Below are positions 1 to 9,694 of a stretch of 64,000 bases of DNA, in pieces. A program made the translations under genes and the position numbers. The stretch lies in the NCBI RefSeq assembly GCF_026241105.1, contig NZ_JAPFFT010000013.1, positions 56,483-120,482 of the forward strand. Reading direction: 5' to 3'. This DNA comes from Arthrobacter rhizophilus (GTDB lineage: Bacteria > Actinomycetota > Actinomycetes > Actinomycetales > Micrococcaceae). The notes under the pieces were generated by a model. It made no database searches. It was not told where the DNA came from and saw only the letters and a list, made by a program, of their open reading frames with translations. Numbering within the stretch: the first letter of the stretch is position 1; each line of letters begins with the position of its first letter.

Positions 1-627
1 GGGAGCCTCGGCCATGTAGGCGTCGCCGGCGTTCAGGTTCGCGAGGAAGGCGCGCTGGGACACCGCACGGGAAGTGTCATCGATGGTGCGGTACGTGAGG
101 TCCCAGTCCACGGACAAGCCAAGGGTCTGGAACAGGTTCTCGAAGACCTTCTCGTCCTCCACGGCGAGTTCCTCGCAGAGTTCGATGAAGTTCTGCCGGG
201 AGACGACGTCGAAGTCCCGCTGGTTCTTTGCGGGCTCCGCCGGCGGGCGGTAGCCGGCGTTGTACGGAATGGCGGGATCGCAGCGGACGCCGTAGTAGTT
301 CTGGACGCGGCGCTCGGTGGGCAGGCCGTTGTCGTCCCAACCCATCGGGTAGAACACGTTCTTGCCGGTCATGCGCATGTAGCGGGCCTGGACATCCGTC
401 TGCGTGAACGAGAACATGTGGCCCACGTGGAGCGAACCCGAGGCGGTAGGCGGGGGAGTGTCGATCGAGTAGACCTGCTCCCGGGTGGTGTCCGGGTTGA
501 ACTTGTAGGTTCCTTCGTCCAGCCAGCGCTGCGTCAGGGCAGCCTCAAGGCCTTCAAGGGCCGGCTTGTCGGGAACGTTGATGGGGGCGGTGGCGGGCGT
601 GTCTGTACCCTGCGTTGATTCAGCCAT
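1..627 (-). CDS. valS: Valine--tRNA ligase, N-terminal part (runs off window)
   Basis: Class I aminoacyl-tRNA synthetase that charges tRNA-Val in the cytoplasm. The minus-strand frame opens at ATG 627-625 (MAESTQGTDTPATAP) and stays open to base 1, so about 209 N-terminal residues are present and the rest lies outside the window. The HIGH signature appears as PPPTASGSLHVGHMFSFTQ, about 55 residues in, followed by the ValS-typical GWDDNGLPTERRVQNYYGV. The KMSKS motif and the editing domain are not visible because they lie beyond the edge. The gene is divergent from the DUF488 gene, with about 60 bases between start codons. Family assignment is firm; only completeness is unknown. Confidence 0.96.
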   Translation of the reverse strand, partial: MAESTQGTDTPATAPINVPDKPALEGLEAALTQRWLDEGTYKFNPDTTREQVYSIDTPPPTASGSLHVGHMFSFTQTDVQARYMRMTGKNVFYPMGWDDNGLPTERRVQNYYGVRCDPAIPYNAGYRPPAEPAKNQRDFDVVSRQNFIELCEELAVEDEKVFENLFQTLGLSVDWDLTYRTIDDTSRAVSQRAFLANLNAGDAYMAEAP

Positions 628-690
628 GGGCCAATTGTTTCATGGCCCCCATTGTTCCGCGGCACGGGGACGTGCAGTAGCATGCGGCCC

Positions 691-1068
691 ATGACGGAAC
701 TCAGGGACGTTTTGGCGATCAAGCGCATCTATGACGAAGCAGCCGACGACGACGGCTACCGGGTTTTGGTGGACCGGCTCTGGCCGCGAGGGGTATCCAA
801 GGAACGCGCCCGTTTGGATCTCTGGCTGAAGGAAATCGCGCCATCGCCCCCGCTGCGAACGGAATTTGCGCACATGCAGGAGCGCTTTGCGGACTTCAAG
901 AAGCAGTATGAGGCCGAGCTGGAACAGAATCCTGCCGTTGGCCAGTTGCTGGAGTTGGCGGCCGGCAAGAAGCGCCTGACCCTGCTTTACGGAGCCCGGG
1001 ACCCCGATGTCAACCACGCCCGCGTGCTCCTGGAGTTCTTGCTTGGCGCCGGGGCGGCGGGCAAATGA
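691..1068 (+). CDS. DUF488 family protein
   Basis: Small cytoplasmic protein of the DUF488 (YeaO-like) family, about 125 residues, function unknown. The frame opens at 652, but ATG 691 (MTELRDVLAIKRIYDEA) begins where family members normally begin, so I chose it; ATG 682 is also possible. Family hallmarks visible are the early VLVDRLWPRGVSKE block, the LWLKEIAPSPPLR segment, and a C-terminal LTLLYGARDPDVNHARVL. The length is normal for the family. Its stop overlaps the next start (ATGA at 1065), so it is probably translationally coupled to the methyltransferase. Confidence 0.85.
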   Translation: MTELRDVLAIKRIYDEAADDDGYRVLVDRLWPRGVSKERARLDLWLKEIAPSPPLRTEFAHMQERFADFKKQYEAELEQNPAVGQLLELAAGKKRLTLLYGARDPDVNHARVLLEFLLGAGAAGK

Positions 1069-1703
1069 CCCCGCCGCATCCGCGCTTCGCGCGGGCCTAC
1101 GCCCGGGCCGTTCCGGCGATAAACCTCCGCGGCGGAACTGAGCACCGGCGCAGCTTGCTGGCCGGTCTGCGTGGCCGCGTCATTGAGGTCGGCGCCGGCG
1201 AGGGCTCGTCGTTCGGACTGTACCCGGCCACCGTGGAAAGCGTCCTTGCGGTTGAACCTGATGATTACCTCAGGGGGCTTGCCGGAGCTAAGGCAGGGCT
1301 TGCTGCTGTGCCGGTCACGGTTGTTCCCGGAACAGCCGAAAATCTTCCAGCGGCCGACGGGGAGGCGGACGCCGTCGTGGTCAGTCTTGTCCTCTGCAGC
1401 GTCGCCGACCAGGCGGCGGTGTTGGCGGAAATCCGCCGCGTGCTGCGCCCCGGCGGAACCCTGGCATTCTACGAGCACGTGCGCTCGGACCGTAGGATTC
1501 TCGCCGCCGTCGAGGATCTGCTCACTCCGGCCTGGCAGCACATGGCCGGAGGCTGCCATCCCAACCGCAACACCCTTCAGGCGATCGGCGCCGCCGGCTT
1601 CCAGGTGCTGCACAATGAGCGGTTCGGCTTCTCTGCCGGCCCGCTGTCCCCGCCGATCGCCCACATCCTTGGCCGGGCGATTTCTCCCGGCGAACCACGT
1701 TAG
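1065..1703 (+). CDS. Class I SAM-dependent methyltransferase
   Basis: A 212-residue methyltransferase of the UbiE/Methyltransf_11 type; the substrate cannot be told from sequence. The SAM-binding motif I is VIEVGAGEGSSFGLY near residue 42, the acidic end of beta-2 is VLAVEPDDYL, and the post-motif III element RRVLRPGGTLAFYEHV is clear. The start ATG 1065 overlaps the DUF488 stop by an ATGA, suggesting translational coupling. It is followed 9 bases later by an SDR gene on the same strand, so the three genes may form one transcript. Nothing in the context identifies a pathway. Confidence 0.85.
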   Translation: MTPPHPRFARAYARAVPAINLRGGTEHRRSLLAGLRGRVIEVGAGEGSSFGLYPATVESVLAVEPDDYLRGLAGAKAGLAAVPVTVVPGTAENLPAADGEADAVVVSLVLCSVADQAAVLAEIRRVLRPGGTLAFYEHVRSDRRILAAVEDLLTPAWQHMAGGCHPNRNTLQAIGAAGFQVLHNERFGFSAGPLSPPIAHILGRAISPGEPR

Positions 1704-1712
1704 GGTGGTGCC

Positions 1713-2471
1713 ATGACTGAGGAAGTACAGACGAAGACCGCAGTAGTGACCGGCGCCAGCACAGGAATCGGCGAAGCCACAGTGCGGGCCCTCACCGCAG
1801 ATGGATGGAACGTGTTCGCCGTCGCCCGGCGAGCCGAACGGCTCGCGGCCCTCGGCGCCGAGACCGGCGCCGTGCCGTTCGCAGCGGATATCACCGACGA
1901 CGACGACGTCGCCGCCTTGCTCTCCGCCGTCACCGAAGCCGGGGGAGCAGACACCCTCATCAATATTGCCGGCGGCGCACGAGGCGCAGACACCCTGGCC
2001 AATGCTCAGACCGAAGACTGGGACTGGATGTACCAAGTCAACGTGCTCGGCACCCTGAAGCTGACCCGGGCCTTCCTCCCGATGCTGCGGGCCAACGGCG
2101 AGGGCACCGTCCTGAACCTGACGTCGACCGCGGGATTCACGGCCTACGAGGGCGGCGGCGGATACAACGCGGCCAAGTTCGCCCAACACGCCATGACCGG
2201 CGCCCTGCGCCTGGAGGAAGCCGAGAACAACATCCGCGTCATCGAGGTGGCGCCCGGCCTCGTCCGCACGGAGGAATTCGCCCTCAACCGCCTCGGCGAT
2301 GCCACTGCGGCAGCAAAGGTGTATGCCGGCGTCGAGAAGCCGCTCACGCCGGAGGACGTCGCCGACGTCGTCAAGTACGCGGTCTCCGTGCCGCACCACA
2401 TCAACCTGGACGAGATCATCGTCCGTCCGGTGGCACAAGCGGCAACGCACAAGTTGATCCGCAAGGGCTGA
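1713..2471 (+). CDS. SDR family NAD(P)-dependent oxidoreductase
   Basis: Classical short-chain dehydrogenase/reductase, 252 residues, acting on an unknown alcohol or carbonyl substrate. Visible motifs are the TGxxxGIG nucleotide loop (VVTGASTGIGEATV), the NIAGG structural motif (the usual NNAG changed to NIAG), the catalytic Ser in LNLTSTAGF, and YNAAK with Tyr and Lys. The Arg in VFAVARRAER after beta-2 hints at NADP preference (inference). The start ATG 1713 follows an AGGGTGG ribosome site. It closes a probable three-gene transcript with the DUF488 and methyltransferase genes and ends just before the ileS leader. Confidence 0.88.
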   Translation: MTEEVQTKTAVVTGASTGIGEATVRALTADGWNVFAVARRAERLAALGAETGAVPFAADITDDDDVAALLSAVTEAGGADTLINIAGGARGADTLANAQTEDWDWMYQVNVLGTLKLTRAFLPMLRANGEGTVLNLTSTAGFTAYEGGGGYNAAKFAQHAMTGALRLEEAENNIRVIEVAPGLVRTEEFALNRLGDATAAAKVYAGVEKPLTPEDVADVVKYAVSVPHHINLDEIIVRPVAQAATHKLIRKG

Positions 2472-2539
2472 GGCGTCCAGGCGCCGCGCGCTCCACGCCC
2501 CAAGTGGAGCTCGCGGCTCCGCTGCCGCTAGACTTGTGG

Positions 2540-2798
2540 CACAAGCTTCGACCCGGACATCACCGGTGAGCTTCCGGAAGAACGCCCCGGCACCAAGGGT
2601 CAGTAGAACCGGACGGGTAAGCCCGTCACAGCAGCAATGAGCGGCCGAACGCCGGACAGCTCCCTTCAAAGGGAGCAGTGCCAGCGGCGGTAAGTGAGGT
2701 GGTACCGCGGTACCGGCGCTGTTGGAAACAACGGCCTGGCGCCGTCCTCGCATCCTGAATGAAACTTTGTGTTCACCGGCTCAACCCAGGATGAAGAG
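2540..2798 (+). promoter_or_regulatory. T-box leader of ileS (isoleucine tRNA sensor)
   Basis: The leader carries the canonical T-box bulge GGTGGTACCGCGG at 2698-2710, which pairs with the uncharged tRNA acceptor end. Upstream, ACATCACCGGTGAGC around 2557-2571 looks like the specifier loop of short actinobacterial Stem I T-boxes, with ATC (Ile) at 2559-2561. CATCCTG at 2751-2757 is perfectly complementary to CAGGATG at 2787-2793, which contains the ileS ribosome site, and no U-tract terminator is present. This fits control of translation rather than of termination, as known for actinobacterial ileS T-boxes. The 5' end of the element is approximate. Confidence 0.88.
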
Positions 2799-5700
2799 AT
2801 GACGTATTACCCCAAGGCCTCCGCAGCACTGTCCGGCACAGCTTTGTCCGGCGCCGCAACAGGAGTGTCCGCCTCCGTGAAGTTCCCGGAGATCGAAGAG
2901 CGCATCCTCAAGTACTGGGATGAAGACGGCACCTTCCAAGCCAGCATCGACCAGCGCAGCGCTGATCTTCCCGGCGGGCACCCTGGCAGCAACGAGTTCG
3001 TCTTCTATGACGGCCCTCCCTTCGCCAACGGCCTGCCCCACTACGGCCACCTCCTGACCGGTTACGCCAAGGACCTGGTGGGCCGGTACCAGACCCAGCG
3101 GGGCAAGCGCGTCGAGCGACGCTTCGGCTGGGATACGCACGGCCTTCCCGCTGAGCTCGAAGCCATGAAGCAACTGGGCATGACCGATAAGACCCAGATC
3201 GAAGCCATGGGCATCGACAAGTTCAACGACGCCTGCCGCGCCTCCGTCATGAAGTACGCGGACGAGTGGAAGAGCTACGTCACGCGCCAGGCCCGCTGGG
3301 TGGACTTCGACAACGACTACAAGACACTCAACGTCGAATACATGGAGTCGGTCCTCTGGGCCTTCAAACAGCTCCACGAGAAGGGCCTCACCTACAACGG
3401 CTACCGGGTCCTGCCGTACTGCTGGAAGGACGAGACCCCGCTGTCCAACCATGAGCTGCGCATGGATGACGATGTCTACAAAAACCGCCAGGACCAGACC
3501 GTCACCGTGACTTTCCCCATCAAGGCCGGGGAGTCGGACCTCTCCAAGTCCCTTGAGGGTGTGCAGGCGCTCGCCTGGACCACCACCCCCTGGACACTGC
3601 CCACCAACCTGGCGCTCGCCGTCGGGCCCGACATCTCCTACGCGGTGGTTCCGGCCGGTCCGAACGGCATCAAGGCCGCCTCCCCGGAGGCCCCGGTGAC
3701 GGGCAGCTTCCTGCTGGCCGCCGATCTCCTCGGCACCTACGCCAAGGATCTCGGGTACGACGACGGTGCTGCCGCGGCCGCCGCCATCACCGCCAGTTAC
3801 ACCGGCTCCCAGTTGGCCGGCCTGGAATACGAACCGCTTTGGGATTACTTCTCCGACGTCGAAAAGTACGGTACGCAGAACGGCTGGCGGTTCCTCGTAG
3901 CGGACTACGTCACCACCACGGACGGTACGGGCATCGTCCACCAGGCCCCGGCCTATGGTGAAGACGACCAGAAAGTCTGTGAGGACGCCGGTATCCCCGT
4001 GGTGCTTTCCGTTGACGAGGGCGCCAAGTTCCTCCACCTGTTCGCGCACGGGCCCCTTGCCGAGATCTCCGGGCTGCAGGTCTTCGATGCCAACAAGCCC
4101 ATCACGCAGGCCCTCCGCTCCGGCGGACGCTTGGTTCGCCAGGCCAGCTACGAGCACAGCTACCCGCACTGCTGGCGCTGCCGCAACCCCTTGATCTACC
4201 GTGCCGTGTCCTCCTGGTACGTGGAGGTCACCAAGTTCAAGGATCGGATGTCCGAGCTGAACCAGGAGATCAACTGGATCCCTGGCAACGTCAAGGACGG
4301 ACAGTTCGGAAAATGGTTGGCCAACGCCCGCGACTGGTCCATCAGCCGCAACCGTTACTGGGGCTCGCCCATCCCGGTGTGGCAGTCCGACGACCCCGAG
4401 TACCCGCGCACCGACGTCTACGGCTCCCTCGCCGAGATGGAAGCCGATTTCGGGCGCCTGCCGGTGAACAACGACGGCCAAGTTGACTTGCACCGCCCGT
4501 TCATCGACGAACTCACCAGGCCCAACCCGGACGATCCGCGCTCTCCGGAAGAGGGTCAGTCCACCATGCGCCGCGTCGAGGACGTCCTCGACGTCTGGTT
4601 CGATTCCGGCTCCATGCCCTACGGCCAGGTGCACTATCCGTTCCAGAACGAAGAATGGTTCGAGACCCACAACCCTGCAGACTTCATCGTCGAGTACATC
4701 GGGCAGACGCGCGGCTGGTTCTACATGCTGCACATCCTGTCCACGGCACTCTTCGACCGGCCCGCTTTCCGCAACGTGATCAGCCATGGCATCGTCCTGG
4801 GCTCGGACGGGCAGAAGATGTCCAAGAGCCTGCGCAACTACCCGGACGTCTCCGAGGTCCTGGACCGCGACGGCTCCGACGCCATGCGCTGGTTCCTGAT
4901 GTCCAGCCCCATCCTGCGCGGCGGCAACCTCGTGGTCACCGAGCAGGGAATCCGCGACGGCGTCCGCCAGGTCATCCTGCCGCTATGGAACGTGTACAGC
5001 TTCTTCACTCTGTACACGAACGCCTCCCATGGTGGCGCCGGCTACGACGCCAAACTGCGCTACGACGGTTACACCGACACTCTGGACCAGTACTTGCTGG
5101 CAAACACCGGCGACCTCGTCCGCAACATCACCTCCAGCCTGGACGAATACGACATTTCCGGCGCCTGCGATGAACTTCGCAGCTACCTGGACATGCTCAC
5201 CAACTGGTACGTGCGCCGCAGCCGCCAGCGCTTCTTCGACGAGAACGCCGACGCTTTTGACGCCCTCTACACGGCGCTCGAAGCCGTCTGCCGCGTCTCT
5301 GCATCGCTGCTTCCCCTGGTTTCCGAGGAGATCTGGCGGGGCTTGACCGGCGGCCGCTCCGTGCACTTGGCGGATTGGCCCGAGGCCGCGCTGTTCCCCG
5401 CAAACCCGGATCTCGTGGAAGCCATGGACCGCGTCCAGCAGATCTGCTCCGCCGGTTCCAGCCTGCGCAAGGCCGCCAACCTCCGCGTTCGCCTGCCGCT
5501 GCGGGAACTCACGGTGGTGGCACCCGGTGCGGATGCGCTGGAGGGCTTCGCCGCCGTCGTCGCGGATGAACTGAACCTGCGTTCCGTCCGGCTCCTGGAC
5601 GCCGCTACGGCGTCGCCGGAGGAATTCGGCATCGAGCAGAAACTCGTGGTCAATGCCCGCGCGGCAGGTCCACGCCTGGGCAAGAACGTCCAGCAGGCCA

Positions 5701-6131
5701 TCAAAGGCTCCAAGTCGGGCGACTGGTCGGTTTCCGATGCAGGAGTGGTCACGGCAGGCGGCCTTGAACTGGAACCGCTGGAGTACACGCTGGAAACCGT
5801 CGTCGCGGAATCTGCTGACGGATCCTCCGCGGCCGTGGCTGTCCTCCCCGGTGGTGGCTTCGTGGTCCTGAACACCGAGGTCACCCCGGAACTTGCTGCC
5901 GAAGGCCTGGCGCGCGACATGGTCCGTGCCATCCAGCAGGCCCGCAAGGACGCTGGACTCAACGTCAGCGACCGCATCCACACCACCGTGCTGGCTGTCC
6001 ACGACGTTGTTGACGCGCTTCGCGCCAATGAAGAGCTGGTCAAGACCGAAACCCTGTCCCTCAAGCTCGACCCCGTCGTCTCCGGCGACGCCGTCGAGCC
6101 GCAGATCACCGTTACAAAGATCGAGGCCTAG
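2799..6131 (+). CDS. ileS: Isoleucine--tRNA ligase
   Basis: Class I synthetase charging tRNA-Ile, cytoplasmic, 1110 residues and full length. The HIGH motif reads [16 protein letters not shown] and the KMSKS motif reads [14 protein letters not shown]. The editing domain lies between them, with the [15 protein letters not shown] threonine-rich peptide and [13 protein letters not shown]. The C-terminal anticodon-binding region includes [12 protein letters not shown]. The frame opens at GTG 2769, but ATG 2799 (MTYYPKAS) has AGGA 7 bases upstream, and that site is the one sequestered in the T-box model, so I chose 2799. folC follows after 3 bases, indicating one operon. Confidence 0.97.
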   Translation: MTYYPKASAALSGTALSGAATGVSASVKFPEIEERILKYWDEDGTFQASIDQRSADLPGGHPGSNEFVFYDGPPFANGLPHYGHLLTGYAKDLVGRYQTQRGKRVERRFGWDTHGLPAELEAMKQLGMTDKTQIEAMGIDKFNDACRASVMKYADEWKSYVTRQARWVDFDNDYKTLNVEYMESVLWAFKQLHEKGLTYNGYRVLPYCWKDETPLSNHELRMDDDVYKNRQDQTVTVTFPIKAGESDLSKSLEGVQALAWTTTPWTLPTNLALAVGPDISYAVVPAGPNGIKAASPEAPVTGSFLLAADLLGTYAKDLGYDDGAAAAAAITASYTGSQLAGLEYEPLWDYFSDVEKYGTQNGWRFLVADYVTTTDGTGIVHQAPAYGEDDQKVCEDAGIPVVLSVDEGAKFLHLFAHGPLAEISGLQVFDANKPITQALRSGGRLVRQASYEHSYPHCWRCRNPLIYRAVSSWYVEVTKFKDRMSELNQEINWIPGNVKDGQFGKWLANARDWSISRNRYWGSPIPVWQSDDPEYPRTDVYGSLAEMEADFGRLPVNNDGQVDLHRPFIDELTRPNPDDPRSPEEGQSTMRRVEDVLDVWFDSGSMPYGQVHYPFQNEEWFETHNPADFIVEYIGQTRGWFYMLHILSTALFDRPAFRNVISHGIVLGSDGQKMSKSLRNYPDVSEVLDRDGSDAMRWFLMSSPILRGGNLVVTEQGIRDGVRQVILPLWNVYSFFTLYTNASHGGAGYDAKLRYDGYTDTLDQYLLANTGDLVRNITSSLDEYDISGACDELRSYLDMLTNWYVRRSRQRFFDENADAFDALYTALEAVCRVSASLLPLVSEEIWRGLTGGRSVHLADWPEAALFPANPDLVEAMDRVQQICSAGSSLRKAANLRVRLPLRELTVVAPGADALEGFAAVVADELNLRSVRLLDAATASPEEFGIEQKLVVNARAAGPRLGKNVQQAIKGSKSGDWSVSDAGVVTAGGLELEPLEYTLETVVAESADGSSAAVAVLPGGGFVVLNTEVTPELAAEGLARDMVRAIQQARKDAGLNVSDRIHTTVLAVHDVVDALRANEELVKTETLSLKLDPVVSGDAVEPQITVTKIEA

Positions 6132-6134
6132 TAC

Positions 6135-7496
6135 ATGAGCGACGAATTCTCCGTAGAAAGCGTCTACGCCGAACTCCTGGGCCGCGCCCCGGAAAACAAG
6201 ATGGAGCCGCGGCTGGCGCCGCTGTACCGGGCCATGGACGTGCTAGGGGAGCCTAACAAGGCGTTCCCCATCATCCACATCACGGGCACCAACGGCAAGA
6301 CATCCACAGCCCGCATGATCGAGGCTGGGCTTCGCGCCCATGGCTTGAGCACCGGCCGCTACACCAGTCCGCACCTGTCGAAGGTCACCGAACGCATCAG
6401 CATCGACGGCGAGCCGGTTTCGGATGAGACCTTCGTCCGGATCTGGGACGAGATCCGGCCTTACCTCGAGATCGTGGACAAGGAACTCGAGGCCGACGGC
6501 CAGCCCCGGCTCACGTACTTCGAGTGCCTGACCATCCTGGGTTTCGCGATCTTCGCTGACCAGCCCGTCAATGTCGCTGTCATTGAGGTTGGCCTTGGTG
6601 GCATCACGGATGCCACCAACGTGGGCGACGGCCAGGTTTCCGTGGTCACGCCGATTTCACTTGACCACACGGATCTCCTCGGCGACACCACCGAGGACAT
6701 CGCCCGCGAGAAGGCCGGGATCATCAAGCCTGGCGGTTTCCTGGTCAGCGCGGCCCAGCCCGTGGACGCCGCGCAGGTGCTTTTGGAGAAGGCGCGCGAG
6801 GTTGGTGTGCCGTTCCGCTTCGAAGGCGTCGAATTCGGCGTGGAGTCCCGCAGCGTCGCCGTTGGAGGTCAAGTGCTGACCATCCAGGGTCTCGCGGGCC
6901 GCTATCAGGACCTGCTGCTGCCCTTGCACGGCGCCCACCAGGCTGAGAACGCCGCGGTCGCCGTCGCGGCCCTTGAGGCGTTCCTGGGGGGCGGCGAGAA
7001 GGAGCTCGACGGCGATGTCCTCCGCGAGGCTTTCGGCAACGTCACGTCGCCCGGCCGTCTTGAAGTGGTACGCACCGCTCCCACGATCATCGTGGACGCC
7101 GCGCACAACCCTGATGGCATACGCGTCTCGGCCGAGGCAATTGAAGAGGCCTTCAGCTTCAGCAAGCTGGTGGTGGTCCTCGGAGTCCTCAAGGAAAAAG
7201 ACGCGGAAGAAATCCTGCGGCAGCTCAAGGAATCCCTGGGTGGACTGGCAGAGGAGTTCTGCTTCACGCAGTCGAGCTCACCGCGGGCTATCCCGGCCGC
7301 GCAACTGGCCGATCTCGCCGTCGACCTTGGCTTCGGTGCGGACAACGTCCACATTGCCGAGAAGCTGGATGACGCGATCGAATGGGCTGTGGAACGCGCT
7401 GAAGCCAACGAAGACCTGGCCGGCGGGGTACTTGTCACTGGTTCCATCACCGTGGTGGCCGAAGCCCGCATGCTCCTCGGAAAGACTGGTGCCTAA
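6135..7496 (+). CDS. folC: Bifunctional dihydrofolate synthase/folylpolyglutamate synthase
   Basis: Mur-ligase family enzyme that adds glutamate to dihydropteroate and to tetrahydrofolates (folate pathway, cytoplasm). It has 453 residues, the usual size. The P-loop is ITGTNGKTSTARM near residue 50, followed by SPHLSKVTERISIDGEP, the folate-site block VIEVGLGGITDATN, ITPISLDHTDLLGDT and KAGIIKPGG. The C-terminal Rossmann domain includes IIVDAAHNPDG. It lies 3 bases after the ileS stop, and the next gene follows 2 bases later, so it depends on the ileS transcript. Most actinobacteria carry this single fused activity (known for the family). Confidence 0.95.
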   Translation: MSDEFSVESVYAELLGRAPENKMEPRLAPLYRAMDVLGEPNKAFPIIHITGTNGKTSTARMIEAGLRAHGLSTGRYTSPHLSKVTERISIDGEPVSDETFVRIWDEIRPYLEIVDKELEADGQPRLTYFECLTILGFAIFADQPVNVAVIEVGLGGITDATNVGDGQVSVVTPISLDHTDLLGDTTEDIAREKAGIIKPGGFLVSAAQPVDAAQVLLEKAREVGVPFRFEGVEFGVESRSVAVGGQVLTIQGLAGRYQDLLLPLHGAHQAENAAVAVAALEAFLGGGEKELDGDVLREAFGNVTSPGRLEVVRTAPTIIVDAAHNPDGIRVSAEAIEEAFSFSKLVVVLGVLKEKDAEEILRQLKESLGGLAEEFCFTQSSSPRAIPAAQLADLAVDLGFGADNVHIAEKLDDAIEWAVERAEANEDLAGGVLVTGSITVVAEARMLLGKTGA

Positions 7497-7498
7497 GC

Positions 7499-7951
7499 AT
7501 GGCCAAACTCACGAAGGCCCAGCGCGAGTGGCGCCCGGGGATGCCCAAGAAGCGCCGTTCCACCAAAGTGATGTTCGCTTCGACCGTGCTCCTCCTGGAA
7601 GCTTTCGTCGCGTTCTTCGCCACCCTGGCTGTTTTCGGCTTGAAGCGCGGAGAGATATCGCCGGCACTGATCCTGACCTTCGGCATTACATTGAGCGTGG
7701 TGCTGGTCCTCGCCTGTGCTGTCCTCAGCAAGCCGTGGGGCGTCGGAGTTGGCTGGGCAATGCAGCTGGTCCTGATCTTTACCGGATTCGCCGAGCCTAC
7801 GATGTTCGTCGTGGGAATCCTGTTTGCGGCGTGCTGGTGGTACGGCATCCGCGCCGGCATGAGGATTGACCGCGACAACGCCAAGCGCGATCGCGAGCAA
7901 GCCGAGTGGAACGCCTCGCACGGGGAAGACGCTACGGGTCAGTCCGCTTGA
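7499..7951 (+). CDS. DUF4233 membrane protein
   Basis: Integral membrane protein of 150 residues matching the DUF4233 family, which in actinobacteria sits between folC and ndk. The N terminus is basic (RPGMPKKRRSTK). Four hydrophobic segments follow: STVLLLEAFVAFFATLAVF, LILTFGITLSVVLVLACAVL, GVGWAMQLVLIFTGF and PTMFVVGILFAACWWYG. The C-terminal tail is charged and soluble. Function is unknown. The start ATG 7499 is 2 bases after the folC stop. The assignment rests on synteny and topology together. Confidence 0.85.
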   Translation: MAKLTKAQREWRPGMPKKRRSTKVMFASTVLLLEAFVAFFATLAVFGLKRGEISPALILTFGITLSVVLVLACAVLSKPWGVGVGWAMQLVLIFTGFAEPTMFVVGILFAACWWYGIRAGMRIDRDNAKRDREQAEWNASHGEDATGQSA

Positions 7952-8005
7952 GCCAAACCCCGTAAACTGGCTGGGAAACCCACACACCACCACATTGGAG
8001 CAACC

Positions 8006-8425
8006 GTGAGCATTGAGCGCACCCTTGTACTGATCAAGCCCGACGGCGTCGCCCGCAACCTGAGCGGCAGCATCCTCGCCCGTGTTGAGTCCAAGGGATA
8101 CTCCTTGGTCGAGTTGAAGAAGGTCAACGCCACCCGCGAGCTGCTGGAGGAGCACTACGAAGAGCACTTGGGCAAGCCGTTTTACGAGCCGCTGGTTGAG
8201 TTCATGCTCAGCGGCCCGGTCGTCGCGGCCATCTTCGAGGGCCACCGCGTGATCGAGGGCTTCCGCTCCCTTGCTGGAACCACGGACCCGACGACGGCGG
8301 CTCCCGGCACCATTCGCGGTGACTTCGGCCGCGACTGGGGCCTGGCCGTGCAGCAGAACCTGGTGCACGGTTCCGACTCGGTGGATTCCGCCGAGCGCGA
8401 GATCAAGATCTGGTTCGGCGCGTAG
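8006..8425 (+). CDS. ndk: Nucleoside-diphosphate kinase
   Basis: Transfers the gamma phosphate of ATP to nucleoside diphosphates through a phosphohistidine, keeping NTP and dNTP pools balanced. It has 139 residues, the typical length. Motifs are ERTLVLIKPDGVARNL at the N terminus, GTTDPTTAAPGTIRGDFG, and the active-site His in NLVHGSDS. The start is GTG 8006 with TTGGAG about 7 bases upstream. It is the last gene of the ileS-folC-DUF4233-ndk group and is followed by a strong hairpin. Confidence 0.96.
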   Translation: MSIERTLVLIKPDGVARNLSGSILARVESKGYSLVELKKVNATRELLEEHYEEHLGKPFYEPLVEFMLSGPVVAAIFEGHRVIEGFRSLAGTTDPTTAAPGTIRGDFGRDWGLAVQQNLVHGSDSVDSAEREIKIWFGA

Positions 8426-8442
8426 TTTTCCCCAAGCCAATG

Positions 8443-8484
8443 GCAGAAGGGGCCCATGTTCACGCGAACACGGGCCCCTTCTGC
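8443..8484. terminator. Hairpin terminator between convergent ndk and VKOR gene
   Basis: GCAGAAGGGGCCCGTGTT-type arms, with a few mismatches, face each other around a short CACGCGAA loop, giving a long GC-rich stem. It sits 17 bases after ndk and 30 bases from the end of the convergent vitamin K epoxide reductase gene, so it can serve both strands. T-rich sequence follows on the plus side (AGTTAATTG). Confidence 0.8.
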
Positions 8485-8513
8485 AGTTAATTGCTCAATT
8501 ACGGGATAAGCGC

Positions 8514-9227
8514 TCAGTAGCCTGATGTGCCAATGAAGACGTTGATGAAGGCAAAGAAGATGCTCGCAATCACGGCAACGTAGAGCAGCGCGGAAATGAT
8601 CCAACCGGATTCGCCCAGGATCTTGGCCAAGCGGGTGGGAGCCGGAATGACCCCATGCACCACGTTCCTGATGGTCACGAACACGAAAAGCGGAATCATG
8701 CATGCCCACACCACCATGCAGAACGGGCACAGGATGTGAATGACATACAAAGCCTGCGACCACAGCCACACGATGAAGATGAAGCCCAGTGTCACGCCGG
8801 TCTGAAGCCCGATCCAGTACCAGCGGGCAAACTTGGCCCCCGCAAAGATGGCCATGGCAGTGGTGATGATCACGGCAAAGGCCACGATGCCGATGAACAT
8901 GTTGGGGAAGCCGAAGACCGAACTCTGCGGTGTCTTCATGACGCTGCCGCAGGACACCCACGGATTGACGTCGCAGACCGTTGCGTGGTTCGGGTCGATG
9001 AGGACCTGCAATTTCTCAAGGACGAGCGCGCCGGATGCCAGCCAGGCTATGGCACCGGTGACGAGCAGCAACCATGCAATGGGCCGGTCGCGGACCATGC
9101 GCGGCACGGCCGCGTCGGCGGTGTTTCCCCCATCGGGGCTCTTCCCTGCGTTGTCCTTCCCGGTTTTCTCCTGCCGGAGGGAGCGGGCGTTGCTATTGGC
9201 CAGGTTCTGGCTGGCGGGGCTCGGCAT
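8514..9227 (-). CDS. Vitamin K epoxide reductase family protein
   Basis: Membrane quinone reductase of the VKOR family, which in actinobacteria reoxidises a DsbA-like partner during extracytoplasmic disulfide formation (family knowledge). It has 237 residues. A polar N-terminal stretch precedes the first membrane segment, PIAWLLLVTGAIAWLASGALVLEK. The loop cysteines are in ATVCDVNPWVSCGSVM, and the active-site pair is CPFC in IHILCPFCMVVW, within a five-segment membrane core. A longer frame opens at 9545, but ATG 9227 has AAAGGA 8 bases upstream and begins where coding character starts. It is divergent from the RNase E/G gene. No DsbA partner is adjacent. Confidence 0.9.
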   Translation of the reverse strand: MPSPASQNLANSNARSLRQEKTGKDNAGKSPDGGNTADAAVPRMVRDRPIAWLLLVTGAIAWLASGALVLEKLQVLIDPNHATVCDVNPWVSCGSVMKTPQSSVFGFPNMFIGIVAFAVIITTAMAIFAGAKFARWYWIGLQTGVTLGFIFIVWLWSQALYVIHILCPFCMVVWACMIPLFVFVTIRNVVHGVIPAPTRLAKILGESGWIISALLYVAVIASIFFAFINVFIGTSGY

Positions 9228-9694
9228 GGTTAGCGGTCCTTTACTGAAAAGCCCGGCCCAGGGCCGGGGGTGCTCTTGGGAGGATTCTAGCCGCGGTGGC
9301 TGGATGCGGCGTCCAGAGGGTCGCGGCACGGAAGCTTTCGCGAGGTGATTCCTGCCGGGAGCGCGGGCGTGTGAGAGAATGAACATGGCCGGAAGCCGAT
9401 CCACATGCGGAATCCGGTCCGGTATCTTGTTCGCAAGACCGCCATTCACGTGCAGGGCATGCCCAGGATCCGTTGATCCACGGTGGGCCCGCGGTGGCAA
9501 TGGACGGCACCTGGTTGTGGCATTAGAACAACGGGTTTGGATCAAGGCCGGCTTTCCGTGAATGCCGCACCCTCAAGCTGGTGCGAACCGGAAAGACCAC
9601 TACTGACTTCTGTCAACGCCTGCGGGTTTTGACAATATTTGCCCCTCTGGGCGCCGGATGTGGCGGTTGCGCAAGGGCAGGAGTGTCACCACAT
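9228..9694. other. Divergent intergenic region between VKOR gene and RNase E/G gene
   Basis: This 467-base region has no convincing gene. It must hold the promoters of both divergent genes. A GC-rich inverted repeat CCGGCCCAGGGCCGGG lies about 25 bases upstream of the VKOR start. The frame of the RNase gene stays open back to 9581, but that stretch shows no coding character. The length leaves room for a long RNase E/G 5' UTR, which is common for this gene because it often autoregulates (family knowledge, not seen here). I could not assign -35/-10 boxes with confidence. Confidence 0.4.

Noticed and set aside
987..2753. 588-residue minus-strand frame opposite the methyltransferase and SDR genes
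   Set aside because: Typical GC-rich antisense shadow; the plus-strand genes have conserved motifs, while this one has none.
8443..8484. Possible small RNA between ndk and the VKOR gene
   Set aside because: It is a single long hairpin placed between convergent genes, best explained as a bidirectional terminator.
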